64,000 bases of DNA from Rhodobium gokarnense (GCF_025961475.1 NZ_JAOQNS010000001.1:557173-621172), one strand, 5' to 3'; numbered from the stretch's first letter, positions 17,678-26,640 are shown. A program made the numbers and translations. Notes: a model not told the origin generated them from the sequence alone.

Positions 17678-17964
17678 TTTTCCAGATCACTCACGGCAAA
17701 TGCAGCTTCTCTGCCCGCCCACGTTTGGGGTCTCACGTCGGGTGCCCCGACTGGTCGTTGCAGGCAAGGCGCGCACCGACTTGCTCTCCCCAAAGCGCAA
17801 GTCGGGAACATCCGAGCTCCGGGTGCGATTGCAATCTCTGTGGGATCGATCTCTGAGACCCCCGAAAATGCTGTTCCGACTGGGGGCAGATCGCATTTGG
17901 CCCCTTGCACCGGCAAAGCATCGGCGGTATATCCGCAACTCGCCGCGCCAAGCGCGCCGCTAGT

Positions 17965-18040
17965 GCTCCCATCGTCTAGCGGTCTAGGACGCCGCCCTCT
18001 CACGGCGGAAACAGGGGTTCGAGTCCCCTTGGGAGTGCCA
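17965..18040 (+). tRNA. tRNA-Glu (anticodon CTC)
   Basis: A complete 76-base cloverleaf: acceptor stem GCTCCCA pairs with TGGGAGT (first pair G-U). The anticodon stem CCGCC/GGCGG closes the loop CTCTCAC, giving anticodon CTC for GAG codons. The T-arm GGGGTTCGAGTCCCC is standard, and CCA is encoded at 18038-18040. The AT-rich insert starts right after it. Confidence 0.96.
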
Positions 18041-18355
18041 TTTATTGTTGCCGACATCGCCACGGTTTTAGTCTGGCAAAGTGCGGTCGCTAGACAAATT
18101 CCGAAATAACGAATGGTAGTATTAGGCCCAGGCCCAGAGATGGGTAACCAAATGCAATGCTAATGAGTAAGACTGCACTCAGCGTCAAACCAAATGGGGA
18201 CAGCCAGTTTGTCTCGAATTCTCTCAAAGGTGAACTCATCTTCCAGATACCAAATTTGATTAGAATGTGCGTTTATGTTCAGCCTATATTTTTTTAAGAA
18301 ATTTGCACTTACTATAATCGTTATGTGAGGAGAATTCTTGAATTTAAGGTTAAGA

Positions 18356-18886
18356 TTATATTCTATGATTGTAATATGACCTGCAAATTGCCATAGTTCT
18401 CACCATTACATATATCGCGTATCCAAGAAGGTATGTGATTACCGTTGGGACTAGAATTTTTGAAACAAATAATTCAGTGGCTGCAATAATCTCGGTTTGA
18501 GTGCTGTCTCGCAAATCGAGATACCTAGATGCGTGACTAGCCAGCCAACCTATCACACTATTTGCCGCAATAACATCAAGTAAGATTAATGTTGTGATGA
18601 TGGCAGAGGTGAGTCCAAATAAATAAACTCGAAGAACTTTTTCCGGATGTGTTAATATTTTTTGACGTGCGCGCTGGCATTCATCGTTTAAGAGTAAGTA
18701 CAATAGATCTGATTGCGCGCTATCCGAGGGTTCTTCAGTAGTCGCCTTTTTTCGAAAAAGTTCGCCCGAAATTGCATTTACGAGCGCCATGCTACCGATC
18801 GACAATATGCTGGCACCGGTGGCGAGCGCCGCCAACGTAACCGCTACCGAAATCTCCGCGATGGCAGTGGGAGCGAGAGCTGACAT
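18356..18886 (-). CDS. Membrane protein of unknown function in the tRNA-Glu insert
   Basis: The 176-residue product has about four hydrophobic segments: residues 10-40 (AVTLAALATGASILSIGSMA), about 88-110 (YLFGLTSAIITTLILLDVIA), and a C-terminal pair near 140-165. They are separated by a charged loop around 45-85 (ELFRKKATTEEPSDSAQSD). Codon use is AT-rich, unlike the surrounding chromosome. It follows the 19004-19750 gene on the same strand after 117 bases, so the two may be co-expressed. I do not recognise a family. Confidence 0.65.
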   Translation of the reverse strand: MSALAPTAIAEISVAVTLAALATGASILSIGSMALVNAISGELFRKKATTEEPSDSAQSDLLYLLLNDECQRARQKILTHPEKVLRVYLFGLTSAIITTLILLDVIAANSVIGWLASHASRYLDLRDSTQTEIIAATELFVSKILVPTVITYLLGYAIYVMVRTMAICRSYYNHRI

Positions 18887-19003
18887 GTTTTCCCCGATCT
18901 AATATCGGAATTCGTGAGGGGGCGCTCAGCGAAGGAATTTTTTCGAGTGGTTGTCTCGGCGATGCGGATCACTAGAACGCCGATTGTTTGTTTTTATAAT
19001 CTT

Positions 19004-19750
19004 TCATGCCGTTTTTGGAAGCAATACTCTCGTCTTTCTATCATTGAAATCACGAGGTACGCTAAGCAGGCCAAATGATGACTTTTGCTCACTTTTCGTG
19101 GGCGCGATGTTGCAATGATCGACGAGTCTTTCAAAATCTTCTTTGTATGTGTTGAACTCTTTCCGTTCGTCAAGATCAGTTAGCGCTTTGGGTGAGACGA
19201 ACTTGACGTTATATGCAAATACAGATTGGGGCTGGTGATATCCTTCGACCCACATGGCTGATCGGTCGCCATTAATTAAAAGGGTCGGGTGGCGCGTTTT
19301 ATATTTTTCGAGCAAAAATTCTACGTTTGGAACGTCGCGACAGGCTGCTCGGTTAATATGCGATATGTTAAAATTATTTGGGTAATCTTCGAGTAAAACT
19401 CTAAACCCGTCATCGTCGACGGAATCGTTAGGTTCGAGAAGAAGGTAGCGAACTTGTGCACCTTTTTCGATCCAATCTCGAAGTCCGGTTAGAAGTTTCT
19501 TGGCGTTGGTCGATCGCGCGTAGTGCCCATCAGAGCCTAGAATCATTATTTCGGCGCCTTCGCTGACATGAGGCGTCAGTAGTGGAACGAGATCGTCAGC
19601 AATCGTCGCAGCTTCAATAAAAATCGGGCTTCCCGAGTTTTTATCCCGAGATTCTTTGATTTCAATCTTCCTGCGGTTGCTGGCCTTGTTGACGACGCTC
19701 AACACCAAAAAAAAGAGCAAACAGCCAGTCAAAATACCAATTGCAAACAT
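19004..19750 (-). CDS. Membrane-anchored protein with degenerate PLD-like fold, unknown function
   Basis: A 248-residue protein. The N-terminal signal anchor FAIGILTGCLLFFLVLSVV is followed by a basic linker and a soluble domain. Segments EIMILGSDGHYARSTNAKKL and HPTLLINGDRSAMWVEGY, around an alpha/beta core (QVRYLLLEPNDS), recall phospholipase D-like domains. There HxK(x)4D is catalytic; here the H is kept but the K position is T, so it may be inactive or only look similar. AT-rich codon use points to horizontal transfer. Together with the downstream membrane protein it could form a membrane-associated module. Function is unknown. Confidence 0.62.
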   Translation of the reverse strand: MFAIGILTGCLLFFLVLSVVNKASNRRKIEIKESRDKNSGSPIFIEAATIADDLVPLLTPHVSEGAEIMILGSDGHYARSTNAKKLLTGLRDWIEKGAQVRYLLLEPNDSVDDDGFRVLLEDYPNNFNISHINRAACRDVPNVEFLLEKYKTRHPTLLINGDRSAMWVEGYHQPQSVFAYNVKFVSPKALTDLDERKEFNTYKEDFERLVDHCNIAPTKSEQKSSFGLLSVPRDFNDRKTRVLLPKTA

Positions 19751-19896
19751 GTGTGTCTCGATTCGTTGAAACTAGGTGAGATTTAAGCGGCGAGATTATT
19801 GAAGTCGCAACCATAGGTTATCATGCCTTCTCGGGAATGCAACACGATTTGGCTCTAAAATGACGTTCTGATGACGCAGCCCGGGCCACGTGCAGA

Positions 19897-19924
19897 CAAA
19901 AAAGCCGGGCACCAAGGCCCGGCT
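19897..19924 (-). terminator. Intrinsic terminator of the cytochrome c gene
   Basis: On the minus strand, AGCCGGG (19924-19918) pairs with CCCGGCT (19909-19903), followed by six T residues. It lies about 50 bases after the cytochrome c stop codon and marks the border of the AT-rich insert. Confidence 0.88.
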
Positions 19925-19976
19925 CACTTTTCGCCGCGGCGGCCCTATGTGGCCGCCGCAAAACTGGACGCGAAAC

Positions 19977-20378
19977 CTATTTCAGCGTCGCCAGATAGGC
20001 GATGATGTTGGCGATGTCTTCGTCCTTGGTCAGCTTGAAGGTCATCTTGGAGCGGGCCTTCTCGTCGCCCGACTGCTCGCGGATGAAGGCCTTCGGGTCC
20101 GGCAGGTAGGCGGCGATGTTCTCTTCCGTCCAGGTCATGCTCTTTTCCTCGCCGAGGACGACATAGTCCTTGGAGTACTTGTAGCCTTCGTGGCTGCCGA
20201 TCGGGCGTCCGACAACGCCCCAAAGGTTCGGGCCGACCTTGTTCTTGCCGCCTTCGTCAAAGGTGTGGCAGGCCATGCACTTCTTGGAGACCTTCTCGCC
20301 CTCGGCGGCGTCGCCGGCAGCGGATGCCGCGCTGGTCGCAGCGACGGTCAGGGCGATCGCCAAAATCAGTTTCTTCAT
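19977..20378 (-). CDS. Exported class I cytochrome c (c2/c550 type)
   Basis: A small soluble periplasmic electron carrier of 133 residues. The signal peptide (KKLILAIALTVAATSAASAA) is followed by the haem-attachment motif CMACH (C34, C37, H38) and the conserved GPNLWGVVGRPIGSHEGYKY segment. A C-terminal methionine (KMTFKL) is suited as sixth haem ligand. The ATG at 20378 has an excellent GGAGGAG site, so the longer upstream frame is discarded. Such cytochromes carry electrons from the bc1 complex to oxidases or photosynthetic reaction centres; which of these cannot be decided here. Confidence 0.93.
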   Translation of the reverse strand: MKKLILAIALTVAATSAASAAGDAAEGEKVSKKCMACHTFDEGGKNKVGPNLWGVVGRPIGSHEGYKYSKDYVVLGEEKSMTWTEENIAAYLPDPKAFIREQSGDEKARSKMTFKLTKDEDIANIIAYLATLK

Positions 20379-20556
20379 ATCATTCTCCTCCGGAACAAAA
20401 TCGATGTGTTGATGTCGTCGGCGAGCGACGGCTGCGGACTTGGTAGCACGTCCCACTGACAATTCTCAAACGCAAACATGTGAATGTCTGGTCGATGCAG
20501 AACGCGCCTGGCTTGTCCAGGTTCCACGGATCAGGGCCCGGTTGCGGCTGTCAGAC

Positions 20557-21405
20557 CTATCGGCAGGGCTGAATGGAAAGGCCGTAGGGCAGCTTCGTTG
20601 AGCTGCTGCCGCAGGCCATGTCGAGCTGGCGCTGGGTAAGCCCCCTGGCGCTGGAGAGGTCGGCGCCGGACAGGTCCGTCTTGCGCAGGCTCGCATTCTT
20701 CAGGTCGGCGCCGGCGAAGTCCGCCCCGGCGAAATCGCCGTGGCTGAGCTTGGAATAGGCAAGGCCGGTGCCGCGGAAGGCCGCGTTGCGGGCGGTCGCC
20801 CGTTCCAGGTCGGCGTGGTCCAGTTCGGCCCCGGTGAAGTCGGCGCCGATGATGCGCGAGCGCTCCATCCGGCTGCCGCTCATCTTGGCGTTGGCGAAAT
20901 GCCCGCCGGTGAGGTCGGAGCGGGACATCAGCGCGTTGCGCAGGTCCGCACCGCCGAAATCGGCGCCGTCGGCGGCGACCTTGCGCAGGTCCGCATCGCG
21001 CAGGTCCGCGCCCCGCAGCGAGGCCTTGGCAAGGGTCGCCTTTTCCAGGTCGACGGCGCGCATTTCCGCCCGGTCGAAGCGGGCGCCGGCAAAGTCCGCC
21101 CCTTCCGCGCCGGCGCGCCGGAGGTCGGCCCTCGTCAGGTCGGCGCCGGGAAAGGCGGCGTTCTTCATATCGGTGTCGCGCAGGATGGCGCCGGACAGGT
21201 CGGCGTTCTCGACGCGCATGATGCGCAGCGTCTGGTCGCGGAAATCGCAGCCGGGGCAGGCGCCTGTCTTTTCCAGTTGCTCCATCCGCGCCTTCATCTC
21301 CGGGCTCGGCTCAAAGCCGCGGGCAGGGACAGCGGCGGCAAGGGCGACTAGCATCGCGCTTGCCCCGAGGACGGAGAGACGGGAAATCGATGAGACATGC
21401 TGCAT
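20557..21405 (-). CDS. Exported pentapeptide-repeat protein
   Basis: A 282-residue protein with a signal peptide (LGASAMLVALAAAVPARG). From about residue 65 to 255 it is built of A(D/N)LXX-type pentapeptide repeats, for example ADLTRADLRRAG and GADLRDADLRKVAADGADF, predicted to form a right-handed quadrilateral beta helix. Two cysteines precede the repeats (CPGCDF) and a C-terminal cysteine pair follows (MACGSS, IQPCR), suggesting disulfides in the periplasm. The family is structural and often binds proteins. No partner is evident. Confidence 0.88.
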   Translation of the reverse strand: MQHVSSISRLSVLGASAMLVALAAAVPARGFEPSPEMKARMEQLEKTGACPGCDFRDQTLRIMRVENADLSGAILRDTDMKNAAFPGADLTRADLRRAGAEGADFAGARFDRAEMRAVDLEKATLAKASLRGADLRDADLRKVAADGADFGGADLRNALMSRSDLTGGHFANAKMSGSRMERSRIIGADFTGAELDHADLERATARNAAFRGTGLAYSKLSHGDFAGADFAGADLKNASLRKTDLSGADLSSARGLTQRQLDMACGSSSTKLPYGLSIQPCR

Positions 21406-21527
21406 GGCTGGCTCCCGCGACGTGGCAATTGTTATCTATGGTGTCCGCGCCGGGAATCCAGCTTTGCCGGGCCGGCCGCGACGTTCCGACCGACCCGTCC
21501 GGGGCGATGGCGCCGGATGCCGGCCGG

Positions 21528-23423
21528 TCAGAGCTTGCGGATCGAGGGCCCGGCGCCGCCTTCCATCAGGCGCTGTTCCGATCCGGGCTTGCGGATGTTG
21601 ATGCGCGGGCGTTCCTCGGGGGTCTTGCGCAGTACGCCGCCCTTGGTCGAGGGCACGTCGCCCATGGCGTTGGCCGCCGCCTGCACCGTCTGGGCATGGT
21701 CGTCGCCGCGGGTGAAGGTGGTGACGGAGCGCCATTTGGTGACGATGCCTTCCAGCATGCCGCGGCCGTCCGCGCCGGGCCGGTCGATGATCGGCGTCTG
21801 CTTCAGGTGCATGGAGCTGTGCGGCATGCGCTCCGGCGAGAGCTCGGAGAAGGTCATGCGCATCGGCAGCGCCACGGCATCGCCGAAGGCGACGGCCTCT
21901 CGGGCGCCAAGGGACGGCAGGAACTCCATCAGGCCGGATGCCGTGTCGGCAATCGCCGAGCGGACGATCGCCTGGTCGCGCTCATTGGCCATGCGCATGG
22001 CGATCAGCGTATTGCACTGGGACAGGATCGTCGGGTCGAGCTCGGAAGGGCGCTGGCTGACGACGCCGAGGAAGACGCCGTATTTGCGGCCTTCCTTGGC
22101 GATCCGCGAGATCGCCCGCTTGGTCGGGCCGAAGCCGGCATTGGGGTTGCCGGGGACGTAGCGGTGGGCTTCCTCGCAGACGACCAGGATCGGCACGCCG
22201 CCGTCGCTCCAGACGCCGAGGTCGAAGGCCATGCGGCAGAGCACCGAGACGAGGGCGTCGACCACCTCGGCGGGAAAGCCGGCGACCTCCATGATCGTCA
22301 TCGGCTTGCCGTTCGTGGGAATGCGGAACAGGCGGCCGAGCACGTTGGCCATCTGGTCGTCGACGGTCAGGTTGCCGAACATGAAGGCGTAGCGCGGATC
22401 GAGCGCGATGGTCTCGATGCGGGTCTTCAGGCGCAGATATTTCTGGATGTGCGACTTGTTCTCCAGGCTGCCGATGCGCGCATTCAAGAGCGCCATCAGG
22501 TCGGAGATGCGATAGGGGACCGGCGTGTCGGCGGTGTAGTTGATCGACGGGTCGTCCTTGCGCAGGCTCGAGGTGTGGCTGGCGCGGCCGGCCGCGAAGC
22601 GCTTCTTGGCGAGCGGGATCAGCTCCGACAAGACCTCGATCTCTTCCTCGACGCCCGGGCGGGCCTTGAAGAAGACGTCGACGATCTCCTCGAAATTGAA
22701 CAGCCAGAACGGCAGGTTGACGTTGTTCGGGTTGATCACTTCGGCGTTGCCGCCGAAACAGTTGCTGTATTCGTTGTGCGGATCGATGAGGAAGATCCGC
22801 ATGCCGCCGACATTCTGCAGCACTTCCTGCAGCACGAGGGCGACGCCGCAGGATTTGCCGACGCCGGTGGCGCCGAGGATGGCGAAGTGCTTGGCGAGCA
22901 GATTGTGGCCGTCGACGATGGCGCGGACGGAATTGTCCTGCTGCAGGGTGCCGATGCAGATGCCGGACGCGGTGCCGCGCCCGTAGGTGGCTTCCAACTC
23001 GCTGGCGTCGATGTGGCAGACGGCATCGCCGATCGTCGGATAGGAGCTGACGCCGCGCTTGAACTGGGCCGTATTGTTGCCGTTGATGGTGATTTCGCCG
23101 ACCAGGTCGACCTCGACGAGGCGCTTGACGATGGCGTTGGCATTGCCCGGCGCGCTGACCGCCGACATGGAGGCGACGACGCCGATGACCTCGCCGCGGT
23201 CGGTATCGATCTTCAGGAGCTTGCCGACGGAGATGCGGTTCTTGCCCGGGCCCGGGCCGGCGCTCGCGGGGTCTTCCAGTGCGATCGTGCCTCTCGATCC
23301 GGAAACCGAAACGATCGTCCCGATCGGCTCACGCCGCGCCGGCGCCGGCGGCTGACCCGGCTCAGCGCCCGGACCGGGCTGCTGTGTCCGCTGGGTAAAT
23401 GTGACCGGAGAAGGTTGTGTCAT
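21528..23423 (-). CDS. HerA-like ATPase (DUF87/FtsK-HerA superfamily)
   Basis: A 631-residue predicted hexameric ATPase. An N-terminal beta-barrel HAS-type domain (about 30-170) is followed by Walker A in AILGATGVGKSCGVALVL, a Walker B strand in VPILVVCEEAHRYVPG, and a sensor/arginine-finger region VFLGVVSQRPSELDPTILSQ. HerA enzymes act with the nuclease NurA in archaeal DNA end resection, or with Sir2/DUF4297-type partners in phage defence. No nuclease or other partner gene is adjacent here, so this looks like the housekeeping form found singly in alphaproteobacteria. Its job there is not settled. Confidence 0.88.
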   Translation of the reverse strand: MTQPSPVTFTQRTQQPGPGAEPGQPPAPARREPIGTIVSVSGSRGTIALEDPASAGPGPGKNRISVGKLLKIDTDRGEVIGVVASMSAVSAPGNANAIVKRLVEVDLVGEITINGNNTAQFKRGVSSYPTIGDAVCHIDASELEATYGRGTASGICIGTLQQDNSVRAIVDGHNLLAKHFAILGATGVGKSCGVALVLQEVLQNVGGMRIFLIDPHNEYSNCFGGNAEVINPNNVNLPFWLFNFEEIVDVFFKARPGVEEEIEVLSELIPLAKKRFAAGRASHTSSLRKDDPSINYTADTPVPYRISDLMALLNARIGSLENKSHIQKYLRLKTRIETIALDPRYAFMFGNLTVDDQMANVLGRLFRIPTNGKPMTIMEVAGFPAEVVDALVSVLCRMAFDLGVWSDGGVPILVVCEEAHRYVPGNPNAGFGPTKRAISRIAKEGRKYGVFLGVVSQRPSELDPTILSQCNTLIAMRMANERDQAIVRSAIADTASGLMEFLPSLGAREAVAFGDAVALPMRMTFSELSPERMPHSSMHLKQTPIIDRPGADGRGMLEGIVTKWRSVTTFTRGDDHAQTVQAAANAMGDVPSTKGGVLRKTPEERPRINIRKPGSEQRLMEGGAGPSIRKL

Positions 23424-23734
23424 CGCCCACTGCCAATAAGAACCCCAATTGACGCCACTTAAACACGGCCGGCTTTTTAAAGTTCTAAGATTACCGCATG
23501 GATTGGCGGCGATTTTCCAAGGATGGCAAACGACAGGTTAAGGAATGCGGGCGCCGCGTTCCGCCGTAAGCGGATCAAATTGCGGCAAAATCCGGATCGC
23601 TGGTGTTTTGCGGAGGCAGCCGGTTAACGTTTCGGGGCGCGACTTTTTGCCGTTTTCGAAACGCTGTTTCAGCACTTTCCGGTTGCGGTCGAGGCGGTAA
23701 GGGCAGGGCAGGTCGCTGCTGCCACGGCGGCCCG
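23424..23734. other. Intergenic stretch, no gene seen
   Basis: This stretch lies between two minus-strand genes and should contain the promoter of the HerA-like gene near its right end... specifically, sequence upstream of the coiled-coil gene lies elsewhere, so what remains here is the 3' flank of the HerA-like start region. One GTTAAC half-site near 23614 resembles half of a CtrA box but is isolated. Confidence 0.3.
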
Positions 23735-25015
23735 CTACGGCAGCTTGCGGCCGTTGGTGCGCGACTTGGTCTTGCGGCGGATGCGCGAGAACAGGGTCGT
23801 CTCGTCGCCGTCGTCCTCGCCGGAGGCGATCACCTTGTTGAGGTGGGTGTCGCCGCTCTCGCCGGTGCCCGTCAGGCTGGCGATGTCGGCGGCCAGTTCG
23901 CTGATCTTGTCGCGAAGGGCCGCATCGCCGTCCTCGTCGGCATCGATCGACGGCACGGCCTGGAGCGCCGGCGGCGTGATCGGGCCGCTGGGGAAGTCGC
24001 CGGTATCCCCGGTGAGGCGGGCGACGTCGCCGCGGAGGCGATCGCGCTCGGCGACGAGGGTCGCGACCTCGGCGCGAAGCGCTTCGTTGGCGGCCTGCAG
24101 GTTCCTGCGCGCCGCATCGCGGGGGCTGTCGCCGTCGCCGGACCCGCCCGGGCCGGCGCTTCCGCCGGCATTCTCAAGGGCGATGGTCAGGCGGGTGATC
24201 TCGGCCTCCGACTGCACCCGGTGGGCCTCAAGCTCCAGGATCCGGGTCTCCATCTGCTTGAGCTCGGCGCTCTCGGAATGGGCGTAGGCGTCGATGCGCG
24301 AGAACGCTTCGCCTTCCTCGCTCTGCTCGCGCAGTTCGGCGATGGTCTTCTTGGCGGCTTCCAGGGCCGCGCGGGTCGAGTCGAGCTCGCTGCTGAGCGT
24401 GGAGATGCGCACCTTGGCGGCGTCGAACTCGCGCTTGGAGGCCTTGACCTCGCGGCGCAGGCTCTTGGCGTCCAGCTCTTCCAGGGTGGCGTCGATGTCG
24501 TCGCCGTCGGCGCTGGTTTCCAGGAACGCAAAGGAGCTTTCCGGGCGCGGCGCGCTGCCCTTCAGGATGGCGATCTCGTTGTTGCGGTTGACGAGCTTGC
24601 GTTCGGCCTCGCGCAGGTGCGCGGCGGTGCGGACCAGTTCCTCCTCGCGGCTGCGCAGTTCGGACCGCAGCACCCGCTCGCGCTCTTCCAGCTCGAAGAC
24701 GGCGTCGGCCTTGGCGTCGCGGTCGGTATTGGCGGCATGCAGGGTCTCGGCCTGGCGGGCGATCTCGAAGCGGCGTTCGGCCGAGGCCTGCTTTTCGGCC
24801 TCCAGCTTCTTTTCCATGCGCCGGAGGGCGAGCGCGAAATCGGCCCGCATGAGATCCTTTTCGGCGCGGATTTCCTCGACCTCGAGCGGCACCGTCGCCT
24901 CGATCCGGCGCCGGGTCAGGTGCACCGCCCGGTTCCAGATCGCGGGCGCGATCATCAGGGCAAGCAGCCCCGCGCCGAGAGCGCCGAGCGCAATATACAT
25001 GGCGATCTCGATCAA
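23735..25015 (-). CDS. Membrane-anchored coiled-coil protein, function unknown
   Basis: A 426-residue product. The N-terminal transmembrane anchor IEIAMYIALGALGAGLLALM is followed by long coiled-coil segments (about 45-300) of heptad-like Glu/Arg/Ala/Leu sequence, a Gly/Ser-rich break near 265-285, a further coil, and a basic tail (RIRRKTKSRTNGRKLP). I recall Rhizobiales homologues beginning MIEIAMY, which supports the TTG at 25015 as the start rather than the ATG at 25000 or the far-upstream alternative. The layout suggests a scaffold that reaches from the inner membrane into the cytoplasm. No function is known to me. Confidence 0.78.
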   Translation of the reverse strand: MIEIAMYIALGALGAGLLALMIAPAIWNRAVHLTRRRIEATVPLEVEEIRAEKDLMRADFALALRRMEKKLEAEKQASAERRFEIARQAETLHAANTDRDAKADAVFELEERERVLRSELRSREEELVRTAAHLREAERKLVNRNNEIAILKGSAPRPESSFAFLETSADGDDIDATLEELDAKSLRREVKASKREFDAAKVRISTLSSELDSTRAALEAAKKTIAELREQSEEGEAFSRIDAYAHSESAELKQMETRILELEAHRVQSEAEITRLTIALENAGGSAGPGGSGDGDSPRDAARRNLQAANEALRAEVATLVAERDRLRGDVARLTGDTGDFPSGPITPPALQAVPSIDADEDGDAALRDKISELAADIASLTGTGESGDTHLNKVIASGEDDGDETTLFSRIRRKTKSRTNGRKLP

Positions 25016-25292
25016 GCTCAGTCTCCCGCGACTGCTCGTATGCAAAAGATGCCCGGGCGCAAACCATTCCCCACAGCGTTGCACCGTTGCTTCGCTATGG
25101 TGCGAAGCTCTAGCACGTCAGGCTGCAAGACAACACCGGAATGACGGGCGCCCGTCCTTCCGGCAATCAATGTTACCGTTTCGCCCCGATTATCCGCAAC
25201 ATACAGAAAAGGCGTCAAGTATTCTACCGCGTTGCCGCGGTTGCGCTAGCGCCCGTGCGCGGGCCGGCACATGCGGGGATGCCCGGTGGGGC

Positions 25293-25865
25293 CTAGAACG
25301 GGTTCCAGGTCGGCGTCGGGGTGAATTTGAGGTAGCCCACATTGACGCCGAGGCGGGCGCCGACGCCGGTGCGCACCGGCACCAGGGTGATGTCGTTGTT
25401 GGACAGCACCGTCATGCCGAAGCCGGCGACGAAATAGGCGGAGCCGTTGACGCCGACATAGCGCCGGTGGATCTCCTGAACCGAGGGCAGGTCGTAGACC
25501 AGCATCATGACCCGGTCGCCGTCGCCGCCGACGTCCCAGCCGACCGACGGGCCTTGCCAGAACACCTTGTGGCTGCCGGCGTTGCGGGTGTGCAGGACGC
25601 CCTCGCCGTAGCGCAGGCCGCCGACGAAGGCCCCGGACGCCTCCTCGCCGAGGATATAGCCATTGGGCAGGCCGTAGCGCTCGACGGCGACCTCGATGAC
25701 GCCGGCAAAGCCGCCGGTGACACCGCCGAAGAAGCGGTGGCCGGCGTCGACGAGCTGGGACGAGGAGTATTTCTGGTCGCTGCTTTGTGCCGCGGCCGGC
25801 GGCATGAAGGCGACAAGGGCGACAAGGGCAAGGCCGAAGGCCGAGGCGAAGATCGGGGCACGCAT
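25293..25865 (-). CDS. eipA: EipA-like periplasmic protein (DUF1134)
   Basis: A 190-residue exported protein. The signal peptide (FGLALVALVAFMPPAAAQ) is followed by a compact glycine-rich beta domain (FFGGVTGGFAGVIEVAVERY, HKVFWQGPSVGWDVGGDGDR, AYFVAGFGMTVLSNNDITLV). The DUF1134 family includes EipA of Brucella, a small beta-barrel protein needed for envelope integrity and stress resistance. The sequence matches that family throughout. A single gene, divergent from the YHS-domain gene at 25990. Confidence 0.87.
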   Translation of the reverse strand: MRAPIFASAFGLALVALVAFMPPAAAQSSDQKYSSSQLVDAGHRFFGGVTGGFAGVIEVAVERYGLPNGYILGEEASGAFVGGLRYGEGVLHTRNAGSHKVFWQGPSVGWDVGGDGDRVMMLVYDLPSVQEIHRRYVGVNGSAYFVAGFGMTVLSNNDITLVPVRTGVGARLGVNVGYLKFTPTPTWNPF

Positions 25866-25989
25866 CAGTCGGTCTCCTGGAGTAGCGAAACGTTAAGCTT
25901 AACTTCGATCATGCCGAAAGGGTGTTAACGGAACGCTCACGGCGGTCCTATATGGATCGGCGTGTTAGCAATCCTGTGACGGGACCTAG

Positions 25990-26493
25990 ATGACAATTCG
26001 GGCGATCAATTGGCGGGCGATGCTTGTCGCCGCGATGATGGTGGCGGCAAGCGCGAGCGTTTTCGGCGGCGCGCGGGCGGAGGAGGCGTTCAGTCCGTTC
26101 GGCGAGCGCGTGCTCTCCGATCCGATGACCGGCCTTGCCCTCGGCGGCTACGATCCGGTGGCCTATTTCGCCGACCGCAAGCCCCGGGTCGGCAAGCGGG
26201 AATACGAGATCATCGTCAACGGCGCCGTCTGGCGCTTCGTCAATCGCGGCAATATGGAAGCGTTCCGTGCCGCGCCGGATGTCTACACCCCGCGCTATGG
26301 CGGCTACGGCGCGCTGTCCGTTTCCATGGGCTATACCGTGGAGGCGAGCCCGCTGATCTGGACCATCCACCACGACCGGCTTTATTTCTTCGGCTCGCCG
26401 GTCAACCGTACGGTCTGGATGAAGGATCCGGAGCAGTTCGTCAAAGCCAGCGAGCGGAAGTGGCCGGCGATCGAAAAGACGCTGGTCCGCTGA
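25990..26493 (+). CDS. Exported YHS-domain protein
   Basis: A 167-residue protein. A signal peptide (LVAAMMVAASASVFGGARA) precedes a YHS-like domain, seen in LGGYDPVAYFADRKPRVGKR, an aromatic core (VWRFVNRGNMEAF), and YGGYGALSVSMGYT. YHS domains often bind metals or occur next to metal transport and redox proteins. No cysteine/histidine site can be assigned here with confidence. It stands alone, divergent from the EipA-like gene, and chpT follows after 147 bases. Confidence 0.83.
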   Translation: MTIRAINWRAMLVAAMMVAASASVFGGARAEEAFSPFGERVLSDPMTGLALGGYDPVAYFADRKPRVGKREYEIIVNGAVWRFVNRGNMEAFRAAPDVYTPRYGGYGALSVSMGYTVEASPLIWTIHHDRLYFFGSPVNRTVWMKDPEQFVKASERKWPAIEKTLVR

Positions 26494-26640
26494 CCGCCGC
26501 TTCTTAAATACCTCTTCCCATCGGGCAACCGTTCCGCGTATCGACGTCGCTTGCCGGGTTGGCAGTGATGGCCGGCCTGTGTATCCCTGTCGGGGCGGCT
26601 GCGGCCGCGATTCGACCACGGCTCGAAAGGCGGCTCGACC

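Larger units (their letters stand above)
18041..19860. mobile_element. AT-rich insert next to tRNA-Glu (putative small genomic island)
   Basis: From the 3' end of tRNA-Glu to just before the cytochrome c terminator, the DNA is strikingly AT-rich against GC-rich flanks. It holds two minus-strand genes of unknown family and about 315 bases (18041-18355) in which I see no gene. tRNA 3' ends are classic integration sites. I could not find an integrase or a clear direct repeat of the tRNA end at the right border, so the mode of entry is unproven. Confidence 0.55.

Noticed and set aside
17678..17964. A gene between the DUF6476-like gene and tRNA-Glu
   Set aside because: Open frames here overlap on both strands, lack ribosome binding sites and show no protein-like pattern.
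19750..19900. A direct repeat of the tRNA-Glu 3' end marking the right border of the insert
   Set aside because: I compared the tRNA 3' sequence with this region and saw no match of useful length, so no attachment site is claimed.
21360..23462. A 700-codon open frame antisense to the HerA-like gene
   Set aside because: It reads as His/Arg/Asp/Gly-rich noise created by GC-rich codon structure of the opposite strand, which encodes a protein with Walker motifs.
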